NCBI RefSeq assembly: GCF_003390865.1
Contig: NZ_QMEJ01000004.1
Coordinates: 1 to 64,000, forward strand
Reading direction: 5' to 3'
Length of the DNA stretch: 64,000 bases
Source of the DNA: Tropicimonas sp. IMCC34011
GTDB taxonomy: Bacteria; Pseudomonadota; Alphaproteobacteria; Rhodobacterales; Rhodobacteraceae
Notes under the pieces: generated by a model
What the model saw: only the letters and a program-made list of their open reading frames with translations
Told to the model about the DNA's origin: nothing
Database searches by the model: none
Made by a program: the position numbers and the translations under genes
Part shown: positions 32,494-42,203 of the stretch, in pieces
Position numbering within the stretch: the first letter of the stretch is position 1
Layout of the letters: every line of letters begins with the position of its first letter

Positions 32494-33686
32494 GACGATG
32501 TCCTTTTGCGCCAGGGTTCCGACATGAGCCATCCGGTGCCGTAGGCCACGCCCACCATGAGGGTGCAGCCGGCAATGGTGACGGCGAGAACGAGAAGCGG
32601 CGTACGGCCGGTCACGTCGAGCACCAGCCCGGCGATCCGGGACAGCGCCATGGAAAAGACGAAGACCGCGAGGGACCGCTGGCCGACGCGGACGATGGCG
32701 GCGCGCAGTCCGCCCCAGAGCTGCCCCGCCATGCCGGCGGGCGTGGCCCGGAGCGCCCGCCCCTCGGGGCCGGACAGGGCATAGGCGGCATAGGCCAGGA
32801 CGAGGAAGTAGAGATAGCGGAAGAGGCCGAGATCGGTCTTCTCAAGGAGGGGCCGGGCCGCCTCCCGCAGGCTCAGGATCCACTCGTGATGGATGTAGAA
32901 GCGCCAGTAGGCGAACGGCATCGTCAGGACGAGCAGGATCAGTGCGGCGGTCACGAGGCCCCATGTCACCGGCGGCGTCCTGATCCATCCCCGCGTCAGC
33001 GCAAAGCCGGTGAAGAAGACGAGCTGCCAGCCGAACGGGTTGAAGAACCATTCCCGGTCGGACCAGGGCTCCGCCGGAAGGTGCAGTACCTCGATCGCCG
33101 CCACGAACCAGATCCCGACCGAGAGCGCAATGGCGGCAGCCGGGGCGATCCGGGCTGCCGCCATCATCAGCGGCACCAGTGCCAGCGCTCCCATGTACAT
33201 GGGCAGGATGTCGAAATAGTTCGGCACGTAGGTCAGCGTCATCAGCGCCGGAAGAAGCGCCTCGGGATCCGCGAAGAACGGCGTGAGGTTCAGCGAGTTC
33301 ACGTAGTCCTTGTCGAACAGTCCCGCCCCGTCGATCGCGGCAAGCGTCGCGGCGAGGGCGAAGAAGAAGCCGATATGCGCCCAGTAGAGCTGCCAGACGC
33401 GCAGGCCGATCCGCGCCGTCCCGATGGCGAAGCCGGACCGGTCGTAGACGCGACCGAAGGCGATGCCGGACGCGGCACCGGAGCAGAAGACGAAGATCTC
33501 CGTCGCGTCCGAAAAGCCGAAGCGCGTCGGCAGCCACGCATTCAGGAAGTTGCCGGGCATGTGCGCGATGAAGATCAGGAACATCGCGACGCCCCTGAAG
33601 AAATCGAGACGGATATCGCGCGCGGCCGCGGGAATGGTTGCTGCAACCTGGGGAGGCGCGGCTGGCAGTATGTCGGTTGCGGTCAT
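32490..33686 (-). CDS. opgC: OpgC glucan-modifying membrane acyltransferase
   Basis: A 398-residue integral membrane protein with about ten hydrophobic segments, matching OpgC. In Rhodobacter sphaeroides OpgC adds succinyl groups to periplasmic glucans, and the gene is linked to opgG and opgH, as here. The N-terminal IRLDFFRGVAMFLIFIAHMPGN segment carries the Asp, Arg and His typical of the family. The Met at 33686 is chosen because the reading frame before it is Arg/Cys-rich and non-coding in character. It is the first gene of the operon; a promoter would lie in the 510-base gap to the next gene. Confidence 0.9.
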   Translation of the reverse strand: MTATDILPAAPPQVAATIPAAARDIRLDFFRGVAMFLIFIAHMPGNFLNAWLPTRFGFSDATEIFVFCSGAASGIAFGRVYDRSGFAIGTARIGLRVWQLYWAHIGFFFALAATLAAIDGAGLFDKDYVNSLNLTPFFADPEALLPALMTLTYVPNYFDILPMYMGALALVPLMMAAARIAPAAAIALSVGIWFVAAIEVLHLPAEPWSDREWFFNPFGWQLVFFTGFALTRGWIRTPPVTWGLVTAALILLVLTMPFAYWRFYIHHEWILSLREAARPLLEKTDLGLFRYLYFLVLAYAAYALSGPEGRALRATPAGMAGQLWGGLRAAIVRVGQRSLAVFVFSMALSRIAGLVLDVTGRTPLLVLAVTIAGCTLMVGVAYGTGWLMSEPWRKRTSS

Positions 33687-34197
33687 AGCGCCGGTATCAA
33701 GATCCTTCAGAACCCGTCGCGGGACACGCCGAACGTGCCGACCTTGTGCGCAACACCGGCGCCTCGTCCCCGACATATCCGGACATGACCGCCCTTCACG
33801 TCGAAGGAAAGACGTGCGCGCCGAAAATGCCGCGTTGCGGCAGGCAAGTGGCAAAAAGCCGCCGGGGGAGGCGCCAAGTGCCCGCCGAGGGGGCATAAAT
33901 CGTACCTCGCATGTCCAGAATCGTGACTGCGGACAGGGGCGGAGCGACAGACGATTCTTGCGCCCCTACCCCGTGCGGGACAGGCGGCATGGAATCGGCA
34001 GGCTCGGCGAAAGCGCCCCCATCTGCCCCTCAGGTCTGACCCCACCCGGGGAGGCGGCGCCCCTGCCCCGGAAGGCCGCGCCGGCGGCGACGGCGACGGT
34101 GCGGCGACACGTCGAAGGTCCGCCCCGCCTGCCCCACTTTCTCGCCCGGCCGCCTCCCGTTAAGGTTGGCCCCGGACCAGCGAGAGCGGAGGACATC
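33687..34197. other. Divergent non-coding gap
   Basis: Between opgC (leftward) and the GT8-like gene (rightward). It should contain both promoters. I see no RNA gene and no credible small gene. The longest frames are Arg/Pro-rich shadows of GC-rich DNA. Confidence 0.5.
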
Positions 34198-35178
34198 ATG
34201 GCGGGCTTCACCATCGCCTTCGTCGCGCAGGACGGACGACTGCAATACGAAGCGCTTCTCCTCGCCGCGTCCCTGCGCGAGATGGATCCCGGTTTCGACG
34301 GCCGTCTGGTGGCGCTGGAGCCGCAGCCGGGCGGCGCATGGCCCGGCGATCCGCGCATCTCGTCTCCTCACGTGCGGGAGGCGCTGCAGCGGCTGGACGT
34401 GGAGATCACCCCGTTCAGCGCCGAGCATTTCGGCGCGGCCTATCCCAACGGCAACAAGATCGAGGGATTGTCCGCCCTCCCGGAGGGCCCGTTTCTCTTT
34501 CTCGACAGCGACACCCTCGTCACCGGCTCCCTGAGCGACGTGCCCTTCGACTGGGCGCGTCCGTCCGCTTCGATGAGGCGGGAGGGGACATGGCCTGAGC
34601 CGCCGCTCTACGGCCCCGGATATACCGAGATCTGGGGCTCGCTCTACGACCGATTCGGCCTCGACATGACGCCGACGCTGGACCTCTCCCAGCCGGACGA
34701 GCACTGGGAGCGCTATCTCTATTTCAATGCGGGCTGGTTCTTCGGCGCAGATGCTGCCGCCTTCGGTGCCCGTTTTCTCGACTATTCCCTTTCGATCAGG
34801 AACGACCCGCCAGAGGCGCTGGCCTGCCAATCCCTCGATCCGTGGCTAGACCAGATCGCCTTGCCCCTCGTCATCCACTCCCTGAATGGCGGGCGGCCGG
34901 GGCCGGAGCTTGCAGGGCTGGACGGAGACGTGACCTGCCATTGGCGCGTGCTGTCGCTGCTTTATGCGCGGGAAAGCGACCGGACCGTCGAGATCCTCGA
35001 GACGGTCAGCCAGCCCAACTGGATCAAGAAGGCGCTGAAGGAGCACGAACCGTTCCGCCGTCTGCTGTTTCAGGGCAAGGGCCACCGCCTGCGTGCATTG
35101 TTCGACCGCGCGGACCTGCCCCGCCCGGAACAGGCCCTGCGCAACCGCATCAAGAAGGAGAAGATGTGGTATCGCTGA
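34198..35178 (+). CDS. Glycosyltransferase-like protein (GT8-like, GT-A fold)
   Basis: A 326-residue protein with a Rossmann-like N-terminus (FTIAFVAQDGRLQYEALLLAASLRE) and a clear DxD metal/nucleotide-sugar motif in FLFLDSDTL (D103, D105), then FNAGWFFGAD at about 180. These are the features of GT-A glycosyltransferases that keep family 8-type layout. There is no signal peptide or membrane helix, so it is cytoplasmic. GCGGAGGA precedes the ATG well. The position between opgC and an unrelated large protein does not reveal the acceptor. A role in cell-surface or glucan decoration is a guess only. Confidence 0.65.
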   Translation: MAGFTIAFVAQDGRLQYEALLLAASLREMDPGFDGRLVALEPQPGGAWPGDPRISSPHVREALQRLDVEITPFSAEHFGAAYPNGNKIEGLSALPEGPFLFLDSDTLVTGSLSDVPFDWARPSASMRREGTWPEPPLYGPGYTEIWGSLYDRFGLDMTPTLDLSQPDEHWERYLYFNAGWFFGADAAAFGARFLDYSLSIRNDPPEALACQSLDPWLDQIALPLVIHSLNGGRPGPELAGLDGDVTCHWRVLSLLYARESDRTVEILETVSQPNWIKKALKEHEPFRRLLFQGKGHRLRALFDRADLPRPEQALRNRIKKEKMWYR

Positions 35179-35557
35179 CGGGCGGCGGCCCGGCCGCGGC
35201 CACGTTCGGTCGCCGGGCAGTACCGGGGGCCTGAGCGGCTCCGCCCCTCGGGGCGTCTCGACCCTCCGCCCGCGAGGAGACGACACAGCCGTCAGACCGG
35301 AGGCGCCGGCGGGCCGTGAGCAGCAATTCGCCGTTCATCGCGGTTCGCCCTTTTCGGACGATTGCGTTCGGGCGCCGCCGACAGGACAAATCCGGCAACA
35401 GATCGGCAGGCCGAGGGCGGCTGGACGCGCCCCCGATGCCTGCTCCGCACGGTCAGGTGAAGGTCCCTTCGGTTTCCAAGCGCCGGGCCGTGCTGTATCA
35501 ATGGCTTGCGGCCGCCGCTTGGCATGGCCCCGGAATCGGCGAGACGGACCAGACGCG
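35179..35557. other. Non-coding gap before the large GspL/GspC-like gene
   Basis: A 379-base gap. No gene, RNA or clear promoter motif was found. The frame of the downstream gene stays open upstream through this gap, but the encoded residues are Arg/Pro/Ala-rich with no family character. Confidence 0.45.
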
Positions 35558-38500
35558 ATGAGCATTGCCTACATTCTCGAACTCGGTGATGACGAGGTGG
35601 CCCTCAAGCACGCCGGCACCGGTGAACTCGTCGGTGCCGTCCGCCTGGATGCGCCTGACTTCGATGCGGCGCTCGGTGCCCTGGCCGCCGAGGCGGAGCC
35701 CGGCGCGGAGGTCGAACTCTGGCTGCCCGAAAGCCAGGTCCTCTGCCTGGAGGTGCCGGCCTCCGGCCTTGACGAGGTGGTCGATCGCGGCCGGATCCGC
35801 AGCGCCCTCGACGGCCGGACGCCCTATTCCGTCGATGAGCTCGATTGGGACTGGACCGAGAAGGACGGCAAGCTCCATGTCGCCGTGGTTGCACGTGAAA
35901 CGCTGTCCGAGGCCGAGCGCTTCGCCACCCAGCACGGCTTCGCGCCGAGCGGTGTCAGCGCAAGCGATGGCATGGCGGACTATCCGGGCCGCCCGATCTT
36001 CACCGGCACGGCGGCCGAGCAGAGCGCCTACGAGGCGAAGGCGAACGTCCCGCCCGTGATACTCGCCCCCATGCCCCCCACCGACGCCGGCGGGACCGCT
36101 GCCGGCGCCGCGGCGGAGTCGACCCCGACCGGGGAGATCGAGATCCCGGACGAGGAGACGGATCCCCGGATCGAGGAGACGCCGCGCGACACCGCCGCGC
36201 TGGACGGTCCGGACAAGGCAGACGACGAGCCCGCCGAGGGCACAACGGACGAGATGGCCGCCCCTGCGGACGCAGCCCACCTCGAGGATGGTCCGGCCGC
36301 CCCCCCTGTCGATGACCGCACGGGCGCCGAGGTCTCCGGCGATGCATCACCTGTCATGCCGGACGTGCCGCAGGAGCCTCGGACCAGCGACGATCCAGCC
36401 GGAACCGCCGCGCCCGACCTGACCACCGACGCCGAGACCCCCGACGTGCCGGCGGACCCGGACCCCGGCGTTCCGCCGCGACGCCTCACGGACGACGTTC
36501 CCGTCCTGCCGTCCTTCGCCGCAATGCGCGCGCGCTCCGGGGAGCCGTCCGGGGGCGCGCCGAGCCTGTCTCGCGCGAGCCAGGTCGCTCCGCCGAAGAC
36601 GCCCGAGGGCGAGGACGGCGCACCGATCCTGAGCGGGCCGGACGCCGAGCCGAAGCCGCCGACCGTGCCCCGCCCGGAGATCCCGCCGCATCTGGCGAAG
36701 ACGGCCGAGCCGGCCGCGCCGTCCCGAAAGGCTGGCGGTCTGAGGGGGCTTGCCGGGAGCGTTCTGAAGAAGACCGAACCGTCCCGCGCAGATCATCAGC
36801 GCACCGAGCCGCCCGCCATGGGCGCGCCCGCACCGCAGGCCGAAGCACCGAAGCACCCGCTCTTCAGCGGCAGCGCGTCAGGCACGCCCACCGAGACGAC
36901 AGTACCGCCGCGCCCCCTCTTCGGTGAGGCCGGCCCGCCGCTTGGCCGCACGAAACGGGCCGGCGACGCCGGCATGGGCGCCGCGCTTGCCGGAGCCGCA
37001 GGTGCGGCCGGTGCAGCGGGGGCCGCCACCGTGGCCGGGGCGAAGGGCCCTGCCGGCAACGTCACGCCCGCGACAGAACAGAAGACACCGGGGGCCTCCC
37101 CCGCCGCCGCGCCCGGCTTCGCGCATGGCCTGACGGGCTTTGCCGAACCTGCGGCGCCGCCCCCCATGCCCCCGTCCAGCGCAGCTGGGACACCCGGCAC
37201 GGAGGCCGCACGCCCGGCGCCCGAGCCGCCGCGCCTTCGCCCGAAGGACGGCATGGTTCCGGCGCCGCGCGCGGTCTCTCCGGCCAGTGAAAACAGCCTC
37301 TCCGAGGAGGAGAGCCTCACCGTCTTCGGCGCCCGTCGCGGGGCCGCACCTGCGAACGCGCGCAGCCCGAAGGCGCTCGGCCTGGCCGTTGCCGCCTGCC
37401 TCGTGGCACTCGTGGCGCTGGTCGGGATATGGTCGCTCATCTTCAGTGGTGACGAGGATGTCGCCATGCCCGAGATCCGCGAGCCGTCCGAGCTCGAAAC
37501 CGCCCGCGTCGGGGATGCGGAGGAGCTGGACCCGGCGGCCGAACTGTCCGCCGGGGGAACCGCTCCCTCCGCAGAGGCGGACGAGCCGCCGCAGATGCAG
37601 GCCGCGGATCCGGATGCGGAGATCGCCGCAGGGACCGCCGAGACCACCGAAGGAACGCCTGCCCTCGAAACAGCCGTGCCGGACGAGGAAGCTGCGCCCG
37701 ATACGGATCTGGCCGCCCTTGAGCCCCGGGGCGATCTGCCTGCGCCAAGCGCTGCGGAGCCGCAGGAGGACGCCGCGTCCGAAGCGCCGCCCGCCGTTTC
37801 TGCCGCCGAGGCACGGGCCTTCTACGACGCCACCGGCATCTGGCAGGCCGCGCCCGAACGGGGCTACGAGCCGGCGGCGGATGCCGCACGCGGCCTCGTC
37901 GTCGCCTCGGTCGATCCCGGCGTGCCTGCCGAAGAGCCCGGCGCCCTGCCCGAGGCCGGCAATCCCGAAGCGGACCGTCCCAGCGGCTTGCCGGAGCCGA
38001 AATCCTACGGCGAGGAGCTTGGCGGCGATCTGGTAGGCACCGTGACGCCGACCGAAGAGGGCGCCCTGTCCGCCGTCGGCATTCCCATCGTTGCCGGCCC
38101 GCCGGACGTCATCCCGCCGTCGCGGCCGGATGACCTCGAGGAAGCGGCCCGCGAAGCCGATCCGCTCTTCGGCTTCCGCCCGCAGCCGCGGCCGGACACC
38201 CTCGGCCCGAGCGATGAGGATGCGAGTGCCGATACCGGACAGGACGAGACAGCGACCGCCTCCGACGACGGAGAAGACGTTGATGACGTCTCCCTCGACG
38301 TGGCCGATGACGTCGACGGCACGGATCCGGACGGCGCCGAACTCCAGGTGGCCGATGCGGACGCGGGGACGGCGGACGATGACGCCGCCGAGGACGCGCC
38401 GAATATCGCGATCGGCAAGCTCCGCCCCCGCGCCCGCCCCCTGGCCCTGATGCCGGAAACTGCCGCGGCAGCGGATTCGGAGGCGATCGACGAGGCGGTG

Positions 38501-39046
38501 AGCGCCGCGCTTGCAGCCAGGCTCTCGAATGCCACCGACCTGGCCGTGGCCGCCTCCGTCCAGCCCGCCAGTCGGCCCGAGGACATTTCCCGCATCGTCG
38601 CCAGCGTCCGCGCCTCGCAGTCGGCGGCGAGCCAGGCCGCGGCCGCATCGACGGCAGCCGTGCAGACCAGCGCCCCCGCCGCCACTGCCGTGCCGCAGGC
38701 TGCGCCCCAGCGGCAGCCGCAGCCGCAGGCACAGCCGAGTGCGGCACCGGCCCGCGGGCCGGCCGTCGCGCGCAATCAGCGGGTGCAGCCCTCCGCTCCC
38801 ACGTCCGGTGCGGTCGCCGCCACCGCGACCACGAAGAATGCGCTCGACATGTCCGGCCTCGCGCTCATCGGGACCTACGGCTCCGCCAACCAGCGCCGCG
38901 CCCTCATCCGCCTCGGCTCGGGCCGCTACGTCAAGGTTCAGGTGGGCGACAAGGTCGATGGCGGGCAGGTCGCGCGGATCGACGACGGGCAGGTGTCCTA
39001 CGTCAAGCGCGGGCGGCAGCACGTGTTGCAGATGCCCGAAAGCTGA
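35558..39046 (+). CDS. Large single-pass protein with GspL/PilM-like N-terminus and GspC/PilP-like C-terminus
   Basis: A 1162-residue acidic protein not known to me by name. Residues 1-135 resemble the cytoplasmic actin-like domain of GspL or PilM (ELWLPESQVLCLEVP, TPYSVDELDWDW, KLHVAVVARETL). A long Pro/Ala/Glu-rich region (about 140-600) follows, then one membrane helix (606-630), then a second low-complexity acidic stretch with RPxxRP motifs (FRPQPRP, LRPRARP). Residues 1100-1158 resemble the periplasmic homology region of GspC/PilP (GTYGSANQRRALIRL, VQVGDKVDGGQVARID). The predicted layout is N-in, C-periplasm. No type II secretion or type IV pilus genes are nearby. Some databases may label such genes as translation factors, which I see no reason for. 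Confidence 0.6.
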   Translation: MSIAYILELGDDEVALKHAGTGELVGAVRLDAPDFDAALGALAAEAEPGAEVELWLPESQVLCLEVPASGLDEVVDRGRIRSALDGRTPYSVDELDWDWTEKDGKLHVAVVARETLSEAERFATQHGFAPSGVSASDGMADYPGRPIFTGTAAEQSAYEAKANVPPVILAPMPPTDAGGTAAGAAAESTPTGEIEIPDEETDPRIEETPRDTAALDGPDKADDEPAEGTTDEMAAPADAAHLEDGPAAPPVDDRTGAEVSGDASPVMPDVPQEPRTSDDPAGTAAPDLTTDAETPDVPADPDPGVPPRRLTDDVPVLPSFAAMRARSGEPSGGAPSLSRASQVAPPKTPEGEDGAPILSGPDAEPKPPTVPRPEIPPHLAKTAEPAAPSRKAGGLRGLAGSVLKKTEPSRADHQRTEPPAMGAPAPQAEAPKHPLFSGSASGTPTETTVPPRPLFGEAGPPLGRTKRAGDAGMGAALAGAAGAAGAAGAATVAGAKGPAGNVTPATEQKTPGASPAAAPGFAHGLTGFAEPAAPPPMPPSSAAGTPGTEAARPAPEPPRLRPKDGMVPAPRAVSPASENSLSEEESLTVFGARRGAAPANARSPKALGLAVAACLVALVALVGIWSLIFSGDEDVAMPEIREPSELETARVGDAEELDPAAELSAGGTAPSAEADEPPQMQAADPDAEIAAGTAETTEGTPALETAVPDEEAAPDTDLAALEPRGDLPAPSAAEPQEDAASEAPPAVSAAEARAFYDATGIWQAAPERGYEPAADAARGLVVASVDPGVPAEEPGALPEAGNPEADRPSGLPEPKSYGEELGGDLVGTVTPTEEGALSAVGIPIVAGPPDVIPPSRPDDLEEAAREADPLFGFRPQPRPDTLGPSDEDASADTGQDETATASDDGEDVDDVSLDVADDVDGTDPDGAELQVADADAGTADDDAAEDAPNIAIGKLRPRARPLALMPETAAAADSEAIDEAVSAALAARLSNATDLAVAASVQPASRPEDISRIVASVRASQSAASQAAAASTAAVQTSAPAATAVPQAAPQRQPQPQAQPSAAPARGPAVARNQRVQPSAPTSGAVAATATTKNALDMSGLALIGTYGSANQRRALIRLGSGRYVKVQVGDKVDGGQVARIDDGQVSYVKRGRQHVLQMPES

Positions 39047-39151
39047 TCCCCGGAGCGGCAGGTCCCGGGAGCCGGGCCTTGCCCGCCCCGGCGGGGTGCC
39101 TCACTGTAAGCCGACGCGCCCTCGACGATCCTCTGACGGACCTGCCAGCCC

Positions 39152-41098
39152 ATGGAATTCATACTTGCCCAGGCCACGCTGTATCTTGCAGCCGCGGTGG
39201 TCGCGGTGCCGATCTGCGCGCGGCTGGGGCTCGGGTCCGTCCTTGGATACCTCCTCGCCGGCATCGCCATCCAGCCCTTCATCGGGATGCTCGGGACCGA
39301 AGCCGGTGAGCTGATGCATTTCGCCGAGTTCGGCGTCGTGCTGATGCTCTTCCTGATCGGCCTCGAACTGGAGCCGCGGGCGCTCTGGGACATGCGGCAC
39401 AAGCTGGTCGGCCTTGGGGGGATGCAGGTCCTTCTGACCACCTTCGTGATCGCCGGGGGCTGCCTCATCCTCGGCGTGCCTGTGCCCACCGCCATCGCCA
39501 TCGGCATGACGCTGGCCCTCTCCTCCACCGCCATCGTGCTTCAGACGCTGACGGAAAAGGGTCTGATGAAGACGCCGGGGGGCCATGCTTCCTTCTCCGT
39601 CCTCCTGACGCAGGACGTTGCCGTCATTCCGTTCCTCGCGATCCTGCCGCTTCTGACCATGCCCGGGATCTCCGCGCGGATCTCCGAGACCGGGACCATC
39701 GAACGCGCGGGCGACGGGCACCACGAGGCCGCGCTCAGCCTCGTACAGGGGCTTCCGGGATGGCAGGTCACGCTCGTCACGCTCGGCGCCGTGGCCTTGG
39801 TGATCCTCGTCGGGATCTACGCCACACGCCCGGTCTTCCGCTTCGTCCACATGGCGAAGTTGCGGGAGATGTACACCGCGACGGCGCTGCTCATGGTCGT
39901 CGGCATCGCCGTGCTGATGAACGCCGTCGGTCTGTCCGCCGCGCTCGGAACGTTCCTGGCCGGTGTGGTCCTGGCGAACTCCGAGTTCCGGCACGAGCTC
40001 GAGGCGGATATCGAACCCTTCAAGGGTCTCCTTCTCGGCCTGTTCTTCATCGCGGTCGGCGCGGACATCAACTTCCAGTATCTCTGGCGCAACCTCGGGG
40101 ACGTGATCGGGCTGACGCTGCTCGTGGTGCTGGCGAAGGGCGTGATCCTCCTCGGCCTTGCCACCGCGTTCCGTCTGAAGGGCGAGGACCGGCTCCTGTT
40201 CACCCTCGGCCTCGCACAGGCCGGCGAGTTCGGCTTCGTCCTAGTGTCCTTCTCGCTGCAGCAGGGGGTGTTCGACGCGGCGCTCGGGCAGCTCCTACTT
40301 CTCGTCGTCGCGCTGTCGATGCTCATGACGCCGCTGTTCTTCATCGCGCAGGACCAGATCGCGCGGCGGCTCTCGGGCGGCCGCAAGTCGGCGGAGCATG
40401 ACCATATCGACGAGCAGGGCGCGGTGATCATCGCCGGGATCGGGCGCTTCGGGCAGGTGGTGAACCGCATGGTGCAGATGGCCGGACTGACGACGACGGT
40501 GATCGACAACGACCTGCCGACGATCCAGCTGATGCGGAAGTTCGGCTTCAAGGGATTCTTCGGCGATCCGACCCGCCCCGAGATCATCCATGCGGCGGGC
40601 CTGGCGAATGCGCGCGTCCTCGTCGTGGCCCTCGACGACAAGGCCGCCGCCCTGAAACTCGTTCGCCATGCGCGAGCGCACCGGCCGGACCTGCACATCG
40701 TCGCCCGCGCCCATGACCGGGTGCACGTCTACGAGCTCTATCGGGCCGGGGCGAACGACATCGTCCGGGAGATGTTCGACAGCTCCCTCCGGGCGGGGCG
40801 CTACGTGCTCGAGAACATGTCCTTCTCGGAATTCGAGGCACACGAGATCGAGCGCACCTTTTACACCCACGACCGCCGCACGATCCGCGAGCTTGCCGAT
40901 GTCTGGCGGCCGGGCGTGCCGGTCGCGGAGAATGCCGAGTACATCGCCCGCGCACGAGAGCTGAACAAGGATCTCGAAACAGCCCTCGTCACCGCCCTCG
41001 ACGACAGCGAGGATGCACGGGATGCAGCACGGCGGGACCGGGATGCCGAAGCCGCCGCGGTCGCGAAGTCCGAAACGCGGAAGATGGAAGGGCAGTAG
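39152..41098 (+). CDS. Kef-type monovalent cation:proton antiporter (CPA2) with TrkA-N domain
   Basis: A 648-residue protein. Residues 1-400 contain about twelve membrane segments of a CPA2 exchanger, including the conserved GxGLEL-type FLIGLELEPRALW and the GTFLAGVVLANSEFRHELEADIEPFKGLLLGLFFIAVGA signature near 290 (shown here in pieces in family alignments). From about 423 a TrkA-N/RCK domain binds dinucleotide (VIIAGIGRFGQ). It likely expels K+ in exchange for H+ under electrophile or pH stress. No KefF/KefG ancillary gene is adjacent, so glutathione gating is unproven. KefB versus KefC cannot be told. Confidence 0.88.
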   Translation: MEFILAQATLYLAAAVVAVPICARLGLGSVLGYLLAGIAIQPFIGMLGTEAGELMHFAEFGVVLMLFLIGLELEPRALWDMRHKLVGLGGMQVLLTTFVIAGGCLILGVPVPTAIAIGMTLALSSTAIVLQTLTEKGLMKTPGGHASFSVLLTQDVAVIPFLAILPLLTMPGISARISETGTIERAGDGHHEAALSLVQGLPGWQVTLVTLGAVALVILVGIYATRPVFRFVHMAKLREMYTATALLMVVGIAVLMNAVGLSAALGTFLAGVVLANSEFRHELEADIEPFKGLLLGLFFIAVGADINFQYLWRNLGDVIGLTLLVVLAKGVILLGLATAFRLKGEDRLLFTLGLAQAGEFGFVLVSFSLQQGVFDAALGQLLLLVVALSMLMTPLFFIAQDQIARRLSGGRKSAEHDHIDEQGAVIIAGIGRFGQVVNRMVQMAGLTTTVIDNDLPTIQLMRKFGFKGFFGDPTRPEIIHAAGLANARVLVVALDDKAAALKLVRHARAHRPDLHIVARAHDRVHVYELYRAGANDIVREMFDSSLRAGRYVLENMSFSEFEAHEIERTFYTHDRRTIRELADVWRPGVPVAENAEYIARARELNKDLETALVTALDDSEDARDAARRDRDAEAAAVAKSETRKMEGQ

Positions 41099-41161
41099 GG
41101 ACGCCCGGCGCGTGTCTGCATCCCCGGTCGCCACGATTCAACGGACCAGTGCGGCGTCACG

Positions 41162-41183
41162 CGGGACCGGGGCCTGGGTCCCG
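41162..41183. terminator. Possible hairpin between convergent antiporter and nusB genes
   Basis: CGGGACC (41162-41168) pairs with GGTCCCG (41177-41183) around an 8-base loop. There is no T tract on either side, so it is a weak candidate. Confidence 0.3.
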
Positions 41184-41193
41184 GCCCGCTCCC

Positions 41194-41652
41194 TCAGAAC
41201 GCTTCGGGACGCGCTTCCCGGGCCATGTGATCGAGAACGCCGTTGACGAAGGAGGGCTCGCGGCCTTCCGGAAAGAACGCCCGGGCGATATCGACGAATT
41301 CGTTGATCACGACCTTCGGCGGTGTGTCCGCGCGGACGAGTTCGGCCCCGGCGGCGCGGAACAGCGCGCGTAGCGTGGTGTCGATCCGGGCGATCGGCCA
41401 TTTGGCAACGAGGGCCCGGTCCGTCATCTGGTCGATCCGGGCCTGTTCGTTCACCGCGTCATCGACGAGAGCACGGAAGAGATCGACGTCTCCCTCGGCC
41501 ATTTCCTCGCCTTCGTAGGCCGCGCCGAAGCGATGGTCCTCGAACTCCTTCTCCACCGCACGGGTGGTCTGTCCGGAGCTTTCCATCTGGAAGAGCGCCT
41601 GCACCGCATAGAGTCGCGCGGCGGACCGCATCTGGCGTTTGTTCGAGCTCAT
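41194..41652 (-). CDS. nusB: Transcription antitermination factor NusB
   Basis: A 152-residue NusB, an all-helical RNA-binding protein that with NusE (S10) binds boxA for rRNA antitermination. RSAARLYAVQALFQME at the N-terminus, WPIARIDTTLRALFRAAGAEL and the TPPKVVINEFVDIARAFF helix are all diagnostic. The start overlaps the ribH stop (ATGA). Sitting behind ribB and ribH is the normal place for nusB in many proteobacteria. Confidence 0.96.
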   Translation of the reverse strand: MSSNKRQMRSAARLYAVQALFQMESSGQTTRAVEKEFEDHRFGAAYEGEEMAEGDVDLFRALVDDAVNEQARIDQMTDRALVAKWPIARIDTTLRALFRAAGAELVRADTPPKVVINEFVDIARAFFPEGREPSFVNGVLDHMAREARPEAF

Positions 41653-42203
41653 GCCGTCTTCGGATCCTCGTCATCTGCCCCTGTCGCGAGGCGGTATTCG
41701 GCGCTGGCGGGCTTGAAGCCGATGCCGCGTTCGGGCCGGCTGAAGCGGCGCGTCAGCGCAATCAGGTGTAGCGCGGCTTCGGCCGCGCCGCCGCCCTTGT
41801 TCTGGCCGGCCGCCTCAGCGCGGGTCTCGGCCTGCTCCATGGTTTCCACCGTCAGGATGCCGTTGCCGATGCAGGCCCCTTCGAGCCCGAGGAGCGTCAG
41901 CGCGCGGGAGCTGTCGTTGCAAACCGTGTCGTAATGGGTGGTCTCGCCCCGGATCACGCAGCCGAGCGCGACGAAGCCGTCGAAGTTGGACTGGCGATGG
42001 GCGATGCGGATGGCGATGGGCACTTCGAGCGCGCCCGGCACCTCGGCGATCTCCCATGTGCCACCAGCGGCCTCGATGGCGGCCTTGGCGCCGGCGACCA
42101 GTTCGCCAGCGATATCCTTGTAGTAGGGCGCGACGACGATCAGGAGCCTCGGCGCCTGTTCGAAGGTCGGGGCGGGCAGCGTGTGGTGGCTCTGGCCGGC
42201 CAT
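41649..42203 (-). CDS. ribH: 6,7-dimethyl-8-ribityllumazine synthase
   Basis: A 184-residue RibH, which condenses the ribityl-pyrimidine with dihydroxybutanone phosphate in riboflavin synthesis. The VVAPYYKDIAGELVAGA strand-helix, PGALEVPIAI, the ALGCVIRGETTHYD active-site loop (with the catalytic His) and GNGILTVE are intact. The C-terminal 30 residues (RFSRPERGIGFKPAS and on) extend past the usual end. The ATG is two bases before the ribB stop, and its own stop overlaps nusB. Confidence 0.95.
   Translation of the reverse strand: MAGQSHHTLPAPTFEQAPRLLIVVAPYYKDIAGELVAGAKAAIEAAGGTWEIAEVPGALEVPIAIRIAHRQSNFDGFVALGCVIRGETTHYDTVCNDSSRALTLLGLEGACIGNGILTVETMEQAETRAEAAGQNKGGGAAEAALHLIALTRRFSRPERGIGFKPASAEYRLATGADDEDPKTA

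Noticed and set aside
33707-34045. A 112-codon - strand frame in the opgC/GT gap
   Set aside because: Arg/His/Pro-rich, no ribosome-binding site and no family resemblance.
36878-39022. A 714-codon open frame on the - strand
   Set aside because: Opposite the low-complexity part of the GspL/GspC-like gene; Arg/Gly-rich with no domain. The + strand gene has a membrane helix and conserved ends.
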